From Lepidonotus clava (lineage: Eukaryota; Annelida; Polychaeta; Phyllodocida; Polynoidae): a stretch of DNA of 64,000 nt. Where the stretch lies: positions 45,968,374 to 46,032,373 of the forward strand of contig OW387133.1 in NCBI GenBank assembly GCA_936440205.1, given 5' to 3'. Both the position numbers and the translations under genes were made by a program. Shown piece by piece: positions 1 to 12,200 of this stretch (position 1 is its first letter; every line of letters begins with the position of its first letter). The notes beneath the pieces are model-generated. The model had not been told where the DNA came from. It saw only the letters and a program-made list of their open reading frames with translations, and did no database searches.

Positions 1-77
1 TATATTAAAGTCTATTTGTTTGAAAATTTCTTATTGTGTAAATTTTATTTATCCTCTATAATTTCCTTCTATTCAAG

Positions 78-3000
78 ATGCACTAAATAAGGTCGAAACA
101 GTCCTTCGTGTGATCGACGAGAAAAGCATGGTCTACTATGTAAGTTCCTATCCTATAACGAAAGCCTTTAGTAAAGTTCTTTTAAGAATACCTATAGTAC
201 GTTAGTAAACATGGACATAATCAATATAAGTGTCTCCCCACACAGAAAGGATGCTCCAGGCGGGAATTAAGCATTAAACAGGATGTTTTAAGCTTTCAAA
301 TGATACCAAGCACATCAAAATTAAATAATTTTCAAGGAATTTACGGGCTGTTGAATACAGGACGGTCAATATTCCTGAAAATGGCAAAAAGCCCGGATAT
401 TGAATATTTATCTAAATATTTAGTGATGAAATAAAATTTTCTCCACAAAATGAACAGAAAGTCATAAAAGCTATTAAGCTAATAACTTTTGTTCTACCAA
501 AGATAATCTCTTTTAGTTTGGACTGGTAATACAATCAAGTCATGTTTTTCCAAATGGGTTTCAAATTTTGACAAAATTTACAAAATGTTGTTGTTTCCAT
601 GATAACCAAACATCTGATGTTTGGTACTATTTAGGGAAAAAACGTTCTATTAACATTCCAAATAGAATGTTTTTCAAACAAAATGGAATGTTTATAGTAG
701 GATAACTGAATTCTACTCAAAAAGTTGGTTTAAGACATTTTCATCCCTATTTTTCACAAATCTACCCATATCTCCCTTAATATTACCTGTAGAGCTTAAG
801 ATATTTCCCCCTCAGAGCATCCTTTCTGTGTGGGGAGACACATAAGTTTGATACGTTCCATGAATAATAGTATCAGCTAACGTTTTCTATTAATAACTAT
901 ACTTTTGCAGCAAAACAATTCCAGGATGTTAGAGATACGACCAATATTCAAAAGAAAGAATATTGAGATCATGAAGCCTCATCGCACGTTAAAGTTCGAG
1001 GGGAAGATGAGTTTAATATCCCCTCAGACAGGCTTACCACACAGCTGTGAGATCTTCCTGGTAAGTCATGAACTGCGATAGATCATTGGTAAGGAAATGT
1101 ATGGTACAGGAATTATCTTGAACATTGTGACGCAAATATAATATACGAGTTACTGATTGTTCCATCATAGGCCATTGCTCCATTTAAGTTATTCCCCTGC
1201 ATAGAATGTATTGTCATGCAACTGTACCCAAAACTATTATAGGCTACATAATATATAATAATTTGTATAGAGACCTTAATCAGAAAAAATGTCAGGATGC
1301 AATTGAAGAATACCTGCTCATAGGCACGGTAGAGTTGGCGCCGTCTCTTGCTGTCTTCATTTTACAAATATCTATAAAACTTATATTTATATAACACATT
1401 TACAAAACACCATTTAATGCCCAAAGTTCAACGACATCTGCGCGCTGTGCACCCCCTGCCTGGCAGAGTCCCGTTGGTCTTCAGTGCGGAGCATTGGTCT
1501 CAGGAGGGCACTGGTAAGTCGATAGTTACTGATTGATGTGATCTATTCTCAATGTTAAAACAATCGTTTTCCGACTAAGATGCCATGCAATCAAAGACTA
1601 TTTCAAACAGAGCAAACCTTCCTCCGCATGGTGTTATCCCGGGGGTGTTATATATAGGATGAGCAAGGGGAAATGGTAGAGGACAGTAAAATGCACATCG
1701 CTGATTGTATGAAATAGGTGTAGGCCTAGGTCAGCAGACTATCCCTTACAGATTTTATGCAACTCAATGGATCTCACTTGGCCATTTTGTAATTGTAAAT
1801 AGACAAACATTTGCTACAATAATGATGCTGAATATGTCTGAAACTTTTCCGGCATCCCTTTTAGGTGAGACGAGAAGATGACAACGTCATTGTCATTTAC
1901 AGTCCGGACAAGGTTGTAGAGCTACAGACAACGTAAATATTACATTATACTCTTATGATCTCCTATTTCCATTTCAATATGGGTACATTCGTTTAATTTA
2001 TATGTATCTTATTCATCAGCCCTTTTAGTTTAACGAGAGTGACTAGAGGAATAACAGTATAATCAGGGGCGGATCCAGGGATCCTTTTCTTATGATCTCC
2101 TATTTCCATTTCAATATGGGTACATTCGTTTAATTTATATGTATCTTATTCATCAGCCCTTTTAGTTTAACGAGAGTGACTAGAGGAATAACAGTATAAT
2201 CAGGGGCGGATCCAGGGATCCTTTTCGTAGACCCCTACATATACTACAAAAAGAGGGGGAAATGCCGCATGCGTCCGCGCAAATGTACACTGTTTTAGTA
2301 CTTAGTCTTTATGCTGACCCCCCCCCCTTTCTTTCCCCCGGAAATCCTGTATCCCCCCTGAGTGTACTTATCTACACTACAAAATGAGTATCCGTGCCAT
2401 TGCCCTATGTCTCTCCATAATGATTTTAATCTCATGGTCAATTTTTTTATTAACATCTGTTGCACCTCGCACCGTGCTTTTTCCTGTATAAGATGTAACA
2501 GGCCACCTAATTTGGATATACAAGATCACAAGGTTACAAGGCCTAAATCATAACTTTATTTTCCTGAGTTCCTTCAAGAAGCTTCAACTGCCTATAGCAT
2601 TAAACTAACATACGAGGCGTGAAACTATGAAAACAGAATTTTCGCTGACTCATTTTTCATTAGCTGCAGTCTTTTCACATACCATACTTCTAATGTGAAC
2701 GTTTGTTATTTCTTTCAGTGAGGCGAAGGTTCAAAAACTGTTTGAGGTAAGATCAAAATACAAGCATGGTGGACTATCTAACACATTTTACAATTGGTGA
2801 AGTAAAATTACTCAAATCTCTAGTGATTTTCTTTCCAAACATGTATTGTGAAGAGTTTCATTTCCTTTCAGACAATGACGGAAGTTGCCGATCCACCTTT
2901 TTATAATGTCAAGGACAACGTAGTGGTGAGAACATTCTACTATAGCTATGAACCATAAACCCCCTAATCAAAATCACATCGTACCTGTAATGGTCATTTT

Positions 3001-3981
3001 GGATTATTTTGCCAGTAAAACGCTTAGGGAAATTTGATTTTTAAATCATCATTTCAGTAAAGCGAACCGTTCCAATGATATAGAATGAGTAGGCCTATAA
3101 TTCCTGTCGACAATCTCTAGCTGTCTATTATCAATTGTATGTCCTCCTAAACATTATCTCAAAAAGTTGCAAAATTCTTAAAACATGCAATTCAGCTGAC
3201 AACTTCTACTGGAAGTTATCTCCCTGTACAATAGTAAACTCATGATCAGTGTCTTCTCCCGACAGACCATCGACGCCCCCCTCGGTACGCGGGCACCCCG
3301 CTTCATCCCCGCGAGGACCGTCAAGTCGTGCGCCGTTTGTAAGAAGGCGTTTTCCAGCCGGCTTAGAGGAGCATGCCACTGCCACGCATGTGGCAAGGTA
3401 AGTAGGGTATCATCCACGACGATAAATGAATTTAAGCAATTTATATAATGTTATGTATGAGCTCGCCATTCAAATGCGTCTATATATATTTCAATCTAAA
3501 AGCATTACTGGATTGATCATTATTCTGTCAATATGCATATATGCGTAAATACTAAACGTGTATCCTCCGTGGCGATCCGGGGATTGTCCCTGTGACTCCT
3601 CTCTGGGACACCGTTTGCTAGGAAAAAAGGTCTTCATGATCAGCATTCCCTGCTGATTGTCAGAGGTGACGATAAGGCTTGGGGAGATGGGTCGTCCACG
3701 ACCGCACATGTGTTTGCCTTGAGCATTCCCTTTGTGCCCAAACATTCATTTCTAAATTGCAATTCTAAAGAGACAAATCGCTAGGTAACGTTCTAGCACA
3801 AATTAAAGATAGCCAAGATTGTACTGAGCACCCGTTGATCCCCTAACCTTATACTCTGTTCCAGGTGGTCTGTGTGACCTGCTGCCGCCACACGGCGCTG
3901 CTGCCGTACCGCGCCCACCAGGGGGCAGCACGCCGCGTCTGTGACCGCTGCTGGCGCCACCTGGCCGTGCAGGCCTCCTAA
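78..3981 (+). CDS. FGD-like RhoGEF (DH-PH-FYVE), C-terminal exons
   Basis: Eight coding exons can be joined in one frame: 78-139, 911-1060, 1427-1513, 1865-1932, 2719-2746, 2872-2925, 3266-3397 and 3865-3981 (TAA). All introns are GT-AG and the phases agree. The protein enters at the end of a DH (RhoGEF) domain (ALNKVETVLRVIDEKS), continues through a PH domain (FEGKMSLISPQ, CEIFLFNDI, then a C-terminal helix EAKVQKLFETM) and a FYVE zinc finger with four Cys pairs (CAVC, CHAC, CVTC, CDRC), and stops eight residues after the last Cys. Known of the family: FGD proteins activate Cdc42 and link it to phosphoinositide membranes. Odd: the second PH domain found after FYVE in vertebrate FGDs is absent, and the basic R(R/K)HHCR motif reads RGACHCHAC. 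The 5' part lies outside the window. The family call is firm; the exact paralogue is not. Confidence 0.85.
230..841. mobile_element. MITE with 27-bp TIRs in an FGD-like intron
   Basis: The ends are perfect inverted repeats of about 27 bp (GTGTCTCCCCACACAGAAAG at 230 and its complement ending at 841). Both ends are flanked by ATAA (226-229 and 842-845), which may be the target duplication. The 612-bp interior is AT-rich without coding capacity, so this is a non-autonomous DNA transposon in the intron between the DH and PH exons. The superfamily is unassigned; ATAA could also be read as a shorter TA or TAA duplication. Confidence 0.75.
1951..2224. repeat. 137-bp perfect tandem duplication
   Basis: Positions 1951-2087 and 2088-2224 are the same sequence back to back with no difference seen. 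The unit covers intron sequence plus the first bases of the hAT-like MITE that continues to 2360. It is therefore a recent local duplication that happened after the MITE inserted. Confidence 0.9.
2201..2360. mobile_element. hAT-like MITE (CAGGGGCGGATCCAGG family)
   Basis: The left end CAGGGGCGGATCCAGG and the complement of the right end (CAGGGGGGATACAGGAT) form an imperfect TIR. Flanking octamers agtataat (2193-2200) and agtgtact (2361-2368) match at 6 of 8 positions, as expected for an old 8-bp hAT duplication. There is no coding capacity. A second copy of the left end lies at 2064 because of the local tandem duplication, and a related left end lies at 37833. Confidence 0.6.
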
Positions 3982-4884
3982 CCCGCCCACGGCTTGGGAG
4001 TCTGGATCCTGGTCACAGACTGATGGCCCTGTGTCCACCAGCCGATTTTACTACCAATTTCAGAAATCGGTAGTGGGAATATTTGTTTATCACGATCATT
4101 ACGTATACCATAAGAAAGGGTGTTTAATTCTCTATCAAACAGTATGTGTACCATATAATCCTTCTGGAGGAAACAGTGCTTTACTACGCACCCACTGAAT
4201 AGCCGGGGCTTGATAATTCACCATGCACGCCCGATCAGTGGATGGATCAAGTTTTTTACTGGTCTTTTATTGATACCTGACGAGGGGCCGTCCATAAATG
4301 ACATCAATGATCATGCTGTTTTTGACCATTTTTGACTCCTCCCCTATCATGTCTCGTCATGCGACCCTTGACCCCACCCTAGAAATGTCATCATACCAGG
4401 AGTGCCCCCCCCCCATTACAGAATTAGTAAGTAACAGAGATACGGATAACCATGGGCAAAAGTCCATTAAAAGCAAGTCCGTCCCCTAGATTTTCTTCCC
4501 GAGGTTTTAGATTCTTGAAATTCTAATATGTTACAACATGATGTCATACATCACATCGACCCAGTCCCCTTGTCATGCCTGGTCATGGTCATGGATACAT
4601 GAACCAGCCCGAAATCTCTGATAAATGTATTTTACTTTTTTTGGGAGATGAAAGTGGGTTCCGGACAGACAGGAACCCCGCTGGTCGCGCCACTGACTAA
4701 GCCCCCAAATACATAAATACTATAGATATAATTTAAACTCAGTGGCACAGCTTGATTATGTTTGTCATGACCGGGCGAACGAGGTACTTGGAAAGTGTCC
4801 ATAATTTTAGCCAAGACGTAATTGATAATCAGTTTGACTACATTGCAGATGTATTTTTGAACACAGATCTGTTATTGTTAATAA
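3982..4884 (+). other. 3' UTR of the FGD-like gene
   Basis: AT-rich non-coding stretch after the stop codon. An AATAAA hexamer at 4879-4884 is the first good polyadenylation signal on this strand, so the transcript probably ends near 4900. The length is inferred. Confidence 0.5.
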
Positions 4885-4885
4885 A

Positions 4886-6232
4886 TTAGAGGCCTATTTT
4901 GACACATGGTATCGTTGATTTCATTTCTGCTGATTTCAATCTTTTGTATGTTTTATTATATCATATTTGATTAGCTAAATAGAAAGTATACATCATTTTT
5001 ATCCACATCAATCAAAGATGAAAACAAAAAACCCAAGATACGTATTTTGTAGTGTCTCGAGGGTAGGAGACGAGAAGAAAAATAAAAATTGATGATTGAC
5101 AAATGATAAAAAGAAGTATTATTGAAACTGTCTATGGTGTTCAATGAAGATGTCGAACAAATCCAATATCAACAAGATTTAACTCGTATTCTGACTTCAA
5201 GGGACCGTTAGCTATAGAAATAACATGAATAAATATGTTGTTCACATGACTCAAAGTATTCATTATGTGCATGTATAAAAGAACAATTGTGCAGGGTGAA
5301 TAATCAATTCTTAATTAATGATTCAACGAAATTCTAAGATTATCATAGATTTGTATTTGCCTTTGAGAAAACTGTCACTTGATTATTACCTCTCCCAGTA
5401 TGATAACACCCCTGTACAGGTTATCAGGAGTAGTAGAGAAGAAAAGAGAAACACAAAGTTGATAATGAAGATTTTAATAGAAAAACAATATTAATGAATC
5501 TGGACCTGCTGATGTATTCACTATCAAAGCCTCCATATACTGAATAATCTATCAATAGTTCAATTCAATTTAGAGATAGAGCGTTAAAATGCTCTGTTGT
5601 CCTGTTGATTAGCCATTTCCTGTTGAATTACCATTTCACATTTTGAATGTTTTTGAAATAGGGTCTACCGACTTGAACATCTTTATCTGACATACATAAA
5701 ACCATTTTTGTCCAAAGTCTCATTTGCATAAGTATACGAACCATTCACACCATTTAAGATAAGGGCCGTTTTTATGTGGAATATGATAACAATCCAATTG
5801 GAAATAACATATCTAGATTCACGCATCCCTCGAGCTTGTTATGCTATTATCCGTATTGCAGGCATGATATTAATGTTCAGATTTGCAGGACTATATATAT
5901 ACATGTAATTCTGTACATGTTTACTGGCTAGAGGCAAGAATTTCTGTATACTTATTCCTCGGAATGGAAGACCTAAAGCGTGTAGCTTTGGCACCATGAC
6001 TTGTTATTCTATACAAGTAATAAAGACATTCATAATAGGTTTGGGGTTCGTTGAAATTGCATAACAATGACTAAGATTGTGTTTGCACTCTTATAAACGA
6101 GCACAATGACGTTGATATGAAGTCTTGATATACGCATAGATGCACACAGCATGTCGCTACGTCTTTTGCAAGTCTGTTTGTGCACTAACTCTTCTACTAC
6201 AATTACCCTATGCTTTAGCAACCAAACGGCAG
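4886..6232. other. Convergent intergenic / 3' UTR stretch
   Basis: AT-rich sequence between the FGD-like and Shisa genes, which point at each other. Much of it is probably Shisa 3' UTR. TTTATT near 4953 is an AATAAA on the minus strand, so the two transcripts may overlap at their tails. No repeats or exons recognised. Confidence 0.4.
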
Positions 6233-9200
6233 CTACCCCTGTGGTATCACTTGCACAGTGCAATCGTCAAGAGACAGAGAGTCACCAACAGTTTGTGACG
6301 TCACGCCCGACGTCCCTTCCTCTTCTCCTTCGTCCTCCTCGTCCACCTCCTCCTGGTCGGTGACGTCATCGCTGACGTCATCCCCAGTCTCGGGTCCCAT
6401 GGGGTTGTCCAGCCCGTCGTCACTCAGCAGTTTGGTGGTCTGCTGGGGCTCCCCGTCGTCGGCGCCGCCCGTGTCCTGACCCCTGCGCTCGGACAAGGTT
6501 CGCAGGAAGGCCCCCAGCTCTATCGACTTGCTCGGGCTGAACGAAGAGGAGGAAGAGGAGGAGGAGGAAGCTTTGGAAGACTTTGGCGATTTGGTTGCTC
6601 TGCCTGACTGCTGAGGCGGGTTGGGGCGGGCCGTGTCGACCCTGGAGTAGGCGGCGGCCCGCTGTCGGTCCGAGTCGCTGGCCGACCTGCTGAGGGCCTT
6701 CAGCAGCAGCTGGTGAGTCCGCTGTGGGTGGGAGCGGCGCCGCTGGTGACTGGTGCCCTGCCCCGCCGCCTCCAGGGCGGGCGCCGCCGACCGCAGGCCC
6801 TGCGCCATGTTCTCCGACGACGAGGTGCTGACGAGGGCCGTGGCCGCGCTCCCGCTGTGCGACATGCTACTCGTGGCGTCATCCACCTCGACGTGCGGCA
6901 ACTCTCTGTTTGCTGACAAAACGGCACCGGAAACGACGTTTGGCTGATCGTGGTCCCTGCGCCCGGCGGTGAGCAGGACCTCGTCGGGCGTCTCCATGGC
7001 GACATAGAGGTGGGAGGGGTTGAGGGGCTGCTTCTCGTCCACCGAGTGGTGGAGGCCGTCCCCCGGGTAGGGCGGCGGGTCGTCCAGCGGGTAGCACGTG
7101 TGGCCCATGCCGTCTGACAGGGAGAGTAATAATCATAACATGTACACCATTATCAAGGCGAATTAACGTGTGCGTGAGACCATTGCTGGTATCAAACATT
7201 TTCTTGTTTATCAGATAAAACATTTTTTAGATCATTAGTTAACAGGAGTACTTGTTGGTTGGAGGAAATCTTGCCTTCTGACTGTTTACTTTGTTGCGTC
7301 TCCTTTGAATTGTATCATCTTATAGGGAGCCAAAAGCAATGTTCTGTAAAGATTTGATAAAACTTTGCAAACTCAATTAACTTCCAATATACCTTCTATG
7401 AGTCTAACTTTAGTTACTGGCATAGTATGAACCATGAAATATTAACTTTAACTTCACTTGAATTCCAGAAAAACCCATAACATTTCTGCTGTCAGACAGC
7501 AATGTTTGTAAACAAACCTATTTTAGTGGGTCACCAAAATTGAAGAGGAACAAGTTGAATGTATTTAATGAAGTTTCAGCCTTTTTTTCATGGCCAGCGC
7601 TTTACTACAGACCTAAGTTACAGCCATAGAACCTATTTCAATTGTTAATAGAATTGGTAAAATTGTGACCTCGTATTGCTTTTGACTCCCTTTAAGGATA
7701 GATGCTGGATTGGGGAGGGGGCATCTGTGATTCACTGTATATGCACACCTTAGTGGCTGCTAATTTCGATCCGCCATCTGATTTATTTTGATTTTTACAG
7801 CATATTTCTGAACATCAATAGACCTATCTCAGTAACTATCACACATAAAACCTTGAAATTTACGGTGGGTATAATGGCAGAAGATGGACCAAAATTGAAT
7901 ACATTTTTAAAACTATTTCTTGGCACAAAGTTTGGAATGACAAGATATTAGAGACTCTTTCCCCGAGAAATGTTGAGAACACGTCTCCGAAATTCTGGTT
8001 CAATATCTTAGATCCCCTATAAAATGATTTACAATTCACAATTTCATCAATTCTCGGCCGACTATTTTAGCGAATATAACATCATAAAGAGGAAGGTCTT
8101 TAATTACAGCCCGTTTCATGATTTATCATCTAAAGTATTTCAGTTTTAAGTGTACGTGTTTGTTTGCGATGCTCGAAAAGCCTCGAACTACCCGTAAGTA
8201 GTATATCAAAACAGGAATTGTAGAAAGGCATTTTGACATAACGTAGCTCTAGGTACACCTGTTTACGGCTATACTGAGGCCTGAGGTTCTCCGTACCTGG
8301 CATGTAGGGTGGGTGGGGACAGACGCTGTAGCTGACGGCGTAGTCAGGGGTCCGACCTCCGGGCGGCGGCTGGGAGCTGCACGGGCCGCCACCTAGTGTT
8401 ATACGAGAGAAATAACCAGATACCTTAATTGAACCATGGACACAACGGAAAATAGGTGAATGTTTGCACAGTATTAATAACAAAGACTAATTGTTAAGTA
8501 TTCTAAGTCAAACTTAACTCCGCACGTTAGGCAGTATTCATGAAATGCGCCGTTCCCGTTGTGAATTTGAAGAGAGGTTTAATGATTTTTGTGTGTGTGG
8601 ATCAATAGGTATTTATTTGTGTGCCTGTTGCTCGTCATTCCAGTGAATGTTGAACATCCTGCATGAACAGAACCAATGAGGTTCAAGATCCAACTGCGTT
8701 TTCGGCTTCTTGTCAGAAATGAAAAGCGTATCTTTTTGTTCGTGAAATGATTTGATTCCTTTCGGTAATGATTTGTGTAAACTAATTTTCCCGTCTCTCA
8801 AACGTTATTTGCTTTTTGTCATTTGGTCATCCGAAATTCTCTGGGACTGCATTTATAAAAGCCAGTCTGAGTTAAATTACCTCGGGTCAGTGTATCTGGC
8901 CCCAATCTGTTTGCTGCCCTGCTCGGCCCAACTCAGCCCTGCTCGGCCCTGCTCGGCTCTGCTCGGCCCTGCTCGGCTCTGCTCGGCCCTGCTCGGCCCT
9001 GCCCGGCCCTGCTCGGCCCTACTCGGACCTGCCCATCCCTGCCCTGCCCTGCTCGGTTCTGTTATAGGCCCTGTTCTGCCTTTTCAGCCCTGCTCTACCT
9101 TATCAGCCTGCTCGGCCCTGCTCGGCCCTGCTTTACCTTATCAGCCCTGCTCGGCCCTGCTCGGCCCTGTTAGGTGGAGCTCCTTCCCCCTGTCAGGGTC

Positions 9201-12200
9201 ACACAATTAATTTCCTGTTTCCTTGGAGGCACCACGTGGCCGTCCATGTCTTGGTAGGATGACGTCATGCGACGACACGCTCAGTGTGAATGGCTGAACG
9301 TTCATGGCAAGTCACGGGTATCCTATCGTTTTAACCCAATCACAGAGGCTCATTTGAGAAGAGCTAAACGAAATGATATTGTCATTGCTAGTCCATTTCT
9401 TGTAGCCCCTTATTATAATGAGTCAGCTATAGTAGTAGTATTAAACAATGTTGATTGCAATTCTAAAGGGAAAAGGGATTGCAGTATCACATTTCAATAA
9501 AAATAGATTTGCTAGTTTGACACAAAATATAGCTGTATGGACATTTACGTGTCGCTTTCAAATTGCTTGAAGTCCCCATTTCGGTATACTACTACCATTA
9601 GTTTCTCCACATTTGATTAGGCCTATCTATAAGACTCGTACATACTGTTGCATTATGGTTCCAGCACAACGAAATCCTTCGCGCCTATCCATACCCGTAG
9701 AAATGTACCCCTCGGCAGGCGTCAATAAGACAAACCCGGGCCGGGCGGGATCAAACAGCCGTTTACCCCGGCGCCCTGCCCGGGATCATGTCCAGTCCAA
9801 TCAACCGCCGCTTTCTTGGTACCCGCCAAGCGCCGCGCCGCGCCCGGCCAGCGGCGGCCATCCCTCAGACGCCCAAATCAGGTTTGAAGCAGGTTGGTGC
9901 AGGAAACCAGCACTTAATCGAATCTTTCCGATCGGAGAGTCGCCTTTCACTACCGTCCTTATTGGATCAGGAGGCACGGACACGACCCCGAGTCAGGTAG
10001 GGCGGCGACGAGGGGGATCGACTCGCCCGGCCCGGTCTCTTTATCGATCCCAAGGCACTGGCCCCAGTGTCAGAGTATCCACAAGGGTTATTATGTGGTA
10101 AGGGCTATCTAAACAGAGTCAGGGCGGAGAAGGATGAACTCTATCATCCCCGACCACTACCATGGTATGAGGGTCATATAACCTCATAATAGACAACAAG
10201 TTATGAATTACTGACGGGATAGGTAGGCGTACCTTGGAAGCCATGTTTTCGAACAAACAGTGATTTTTTTTATATCTAAGGGGATGGTGTAGTGGGTTGA
10301 GTTCTGGCATCGCAAGTGGACGAACCCTATCGCAATATTAAGGGCTCGGTTGTAAACGACAAGCAATATTCCTATTACATCTAATATGTTGTGTACTAAA
10401 ACATACTTAAGTTAAGGGCTAATATGATGATTCGTTCAGTTTATCAGTATGTACATAACTGGTATTCTGCATTGCGTATAACAGCATAATAAAAGCACCT
10501 TCGGACCATGAGCCGAGGATCTATGTTTACTTGAGCCTTATAAAGAGCAGCAAAACGAGAGGCACACTACAGCGGTATGATGTGTGGGGTGTGTGTAAAA
10601 GGCACTCGACCAAAGTGGAAGCCTTGGTGGTTTGGGGGTGGGGGTGCTTGATGGGGGTCGGTGGTGGGAGCCCAGGTGGGGCCTCACATCCTCCGCTCCA
10701 TTATCCTTACTTTAAGCCAGCCTCCCCCATTTAGGCTTCCATCCATATTTTATGACTACCAGCTAAAAATCAGCCATAGCTTTTACAGATACAGGTCACG
10801 CTAGCAAATCTACTCTCTCCTGCATACTGATGGAGGCAGGCGACCTAAGGAGATGTTTAATTAGATGGCATGGCATGATGCTTTGTATTAATTTTCCATG
10901 AACTTTCGGTAAAGGTTTATCGTATCAGTACCTTCAATATGGCACCGACCTATCATTCACCTTCATGATTGTTCGAGTCATCAGATACTTGATGGCCAAG
11001 CCAGTGTTTTAGTGTTTTTTACGCACTACTGTGAGTATATCATGCTTAAAATGTCACGAATCGTTTGTGATAAGACCTTAACAGCATTGTTTTTTATGTC
11101 CATTGTTCATTTCTTGATGATCAATATAAGTGGCTATGTGTTCATTTTTTATCAATGATAGACCTGCTGAAGTTGGAAGTTTATTACAACACTCACACAG
11201 ATTTTATACAATTTATCTTCCATTCAAGTACATTAGTGTTACTTATTGATGAGGAGAATTAGTCAGTTTCTTAGACTGTCCCATTTGTAAGATATAAGCA
11301 GTGTAAATTCGCGGTATAGACTACAGACTACAGCCTTACCAATACGGATAGTGCTGCTGTACTGACCGTGCTGGAGCCGTTTCCGTCGCCGATAAACCCA
11401 GCAACCCCGACAGAAATAGCAGACGGTGGAGATGAAGGCGACAATCACCACCAGAGCGCCGATGGCCAGCCCCAGGATGAGCGGGAGGCTGAAAGCAGAA
11501 GCAGGACATCCGCCTTAGTGACGTCATGCGCCTCCCGGAGCTCGGGTCAGCCCAGGCGTACTCACATGTAAAACAGTATATCTCGACCTTTGGAGTTTGA
11601 CATTTACAACACACCAACACCAATAGACATTACAGCACCTCTATTTATGATTATAATAAAACTTAATGAAGACAACACTTGTATTTGCAAGGTACGCCTA
11701 TGGCAAGCCAAATGGGTAAAATTGGTAAAACAATGTTTTCCGACCGGAAAACCCTGTTTTCTGACCGGAAAACCCTGTTGTCCGACCGGAAAACATTGTT
11801 TTCTGGGGGAAACAGGGTTTTCCCATGGGGATCAAAGTTATTTTGGGAAAACAGGGTTTTCTCCCAGAAAACAATGTGGAAAACAGTGTTTTCCCAAAAT
11901 AACTTTGATTCCCATGGGAAGTCAAAGTTATGGTTGGGAAAACAGTGTTTTCTGAGTATAGTACCCTGGTGATCCACTAGATGGCAAATGAAAAAGTGAC
12001 CAACCACTACTAAATGAGGCATAACCCAGCCAGAAACCATACTTTTTTAGTCAGTTTGCTACTTACTAAGATGGCATTTTAGTCAGTTTGCTACTTACTA
12101 AGATGGCATTACATTATTGACGGTGAGGTTGAAACCTCACCAAATTAGAACATTATTATAATATTATTTTTTGGTGAGGCTAGGATGAAACCAAAACAGA

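Noticed and set aside
8752-9210. 152-aa ORF of CSALLGPARP-type repeats
   Set aside because: It is the translation of the 10-bp minisatellite; no start context, domain or splice support.
9613-10101. 162-aa plus-strand ORF in a GC-rich patch
   Set aside because: Overlapping open frames on both strands, no domain, no conserved start; a composition effect in a Shisa intron.
11590-12040. Several 75-125 aa ORFs on both strands
   Set aside because: All run through the palindromic GGAAAACANTGTTTTCC blocks, which lack stops in several frames. Same for 13234-13755.
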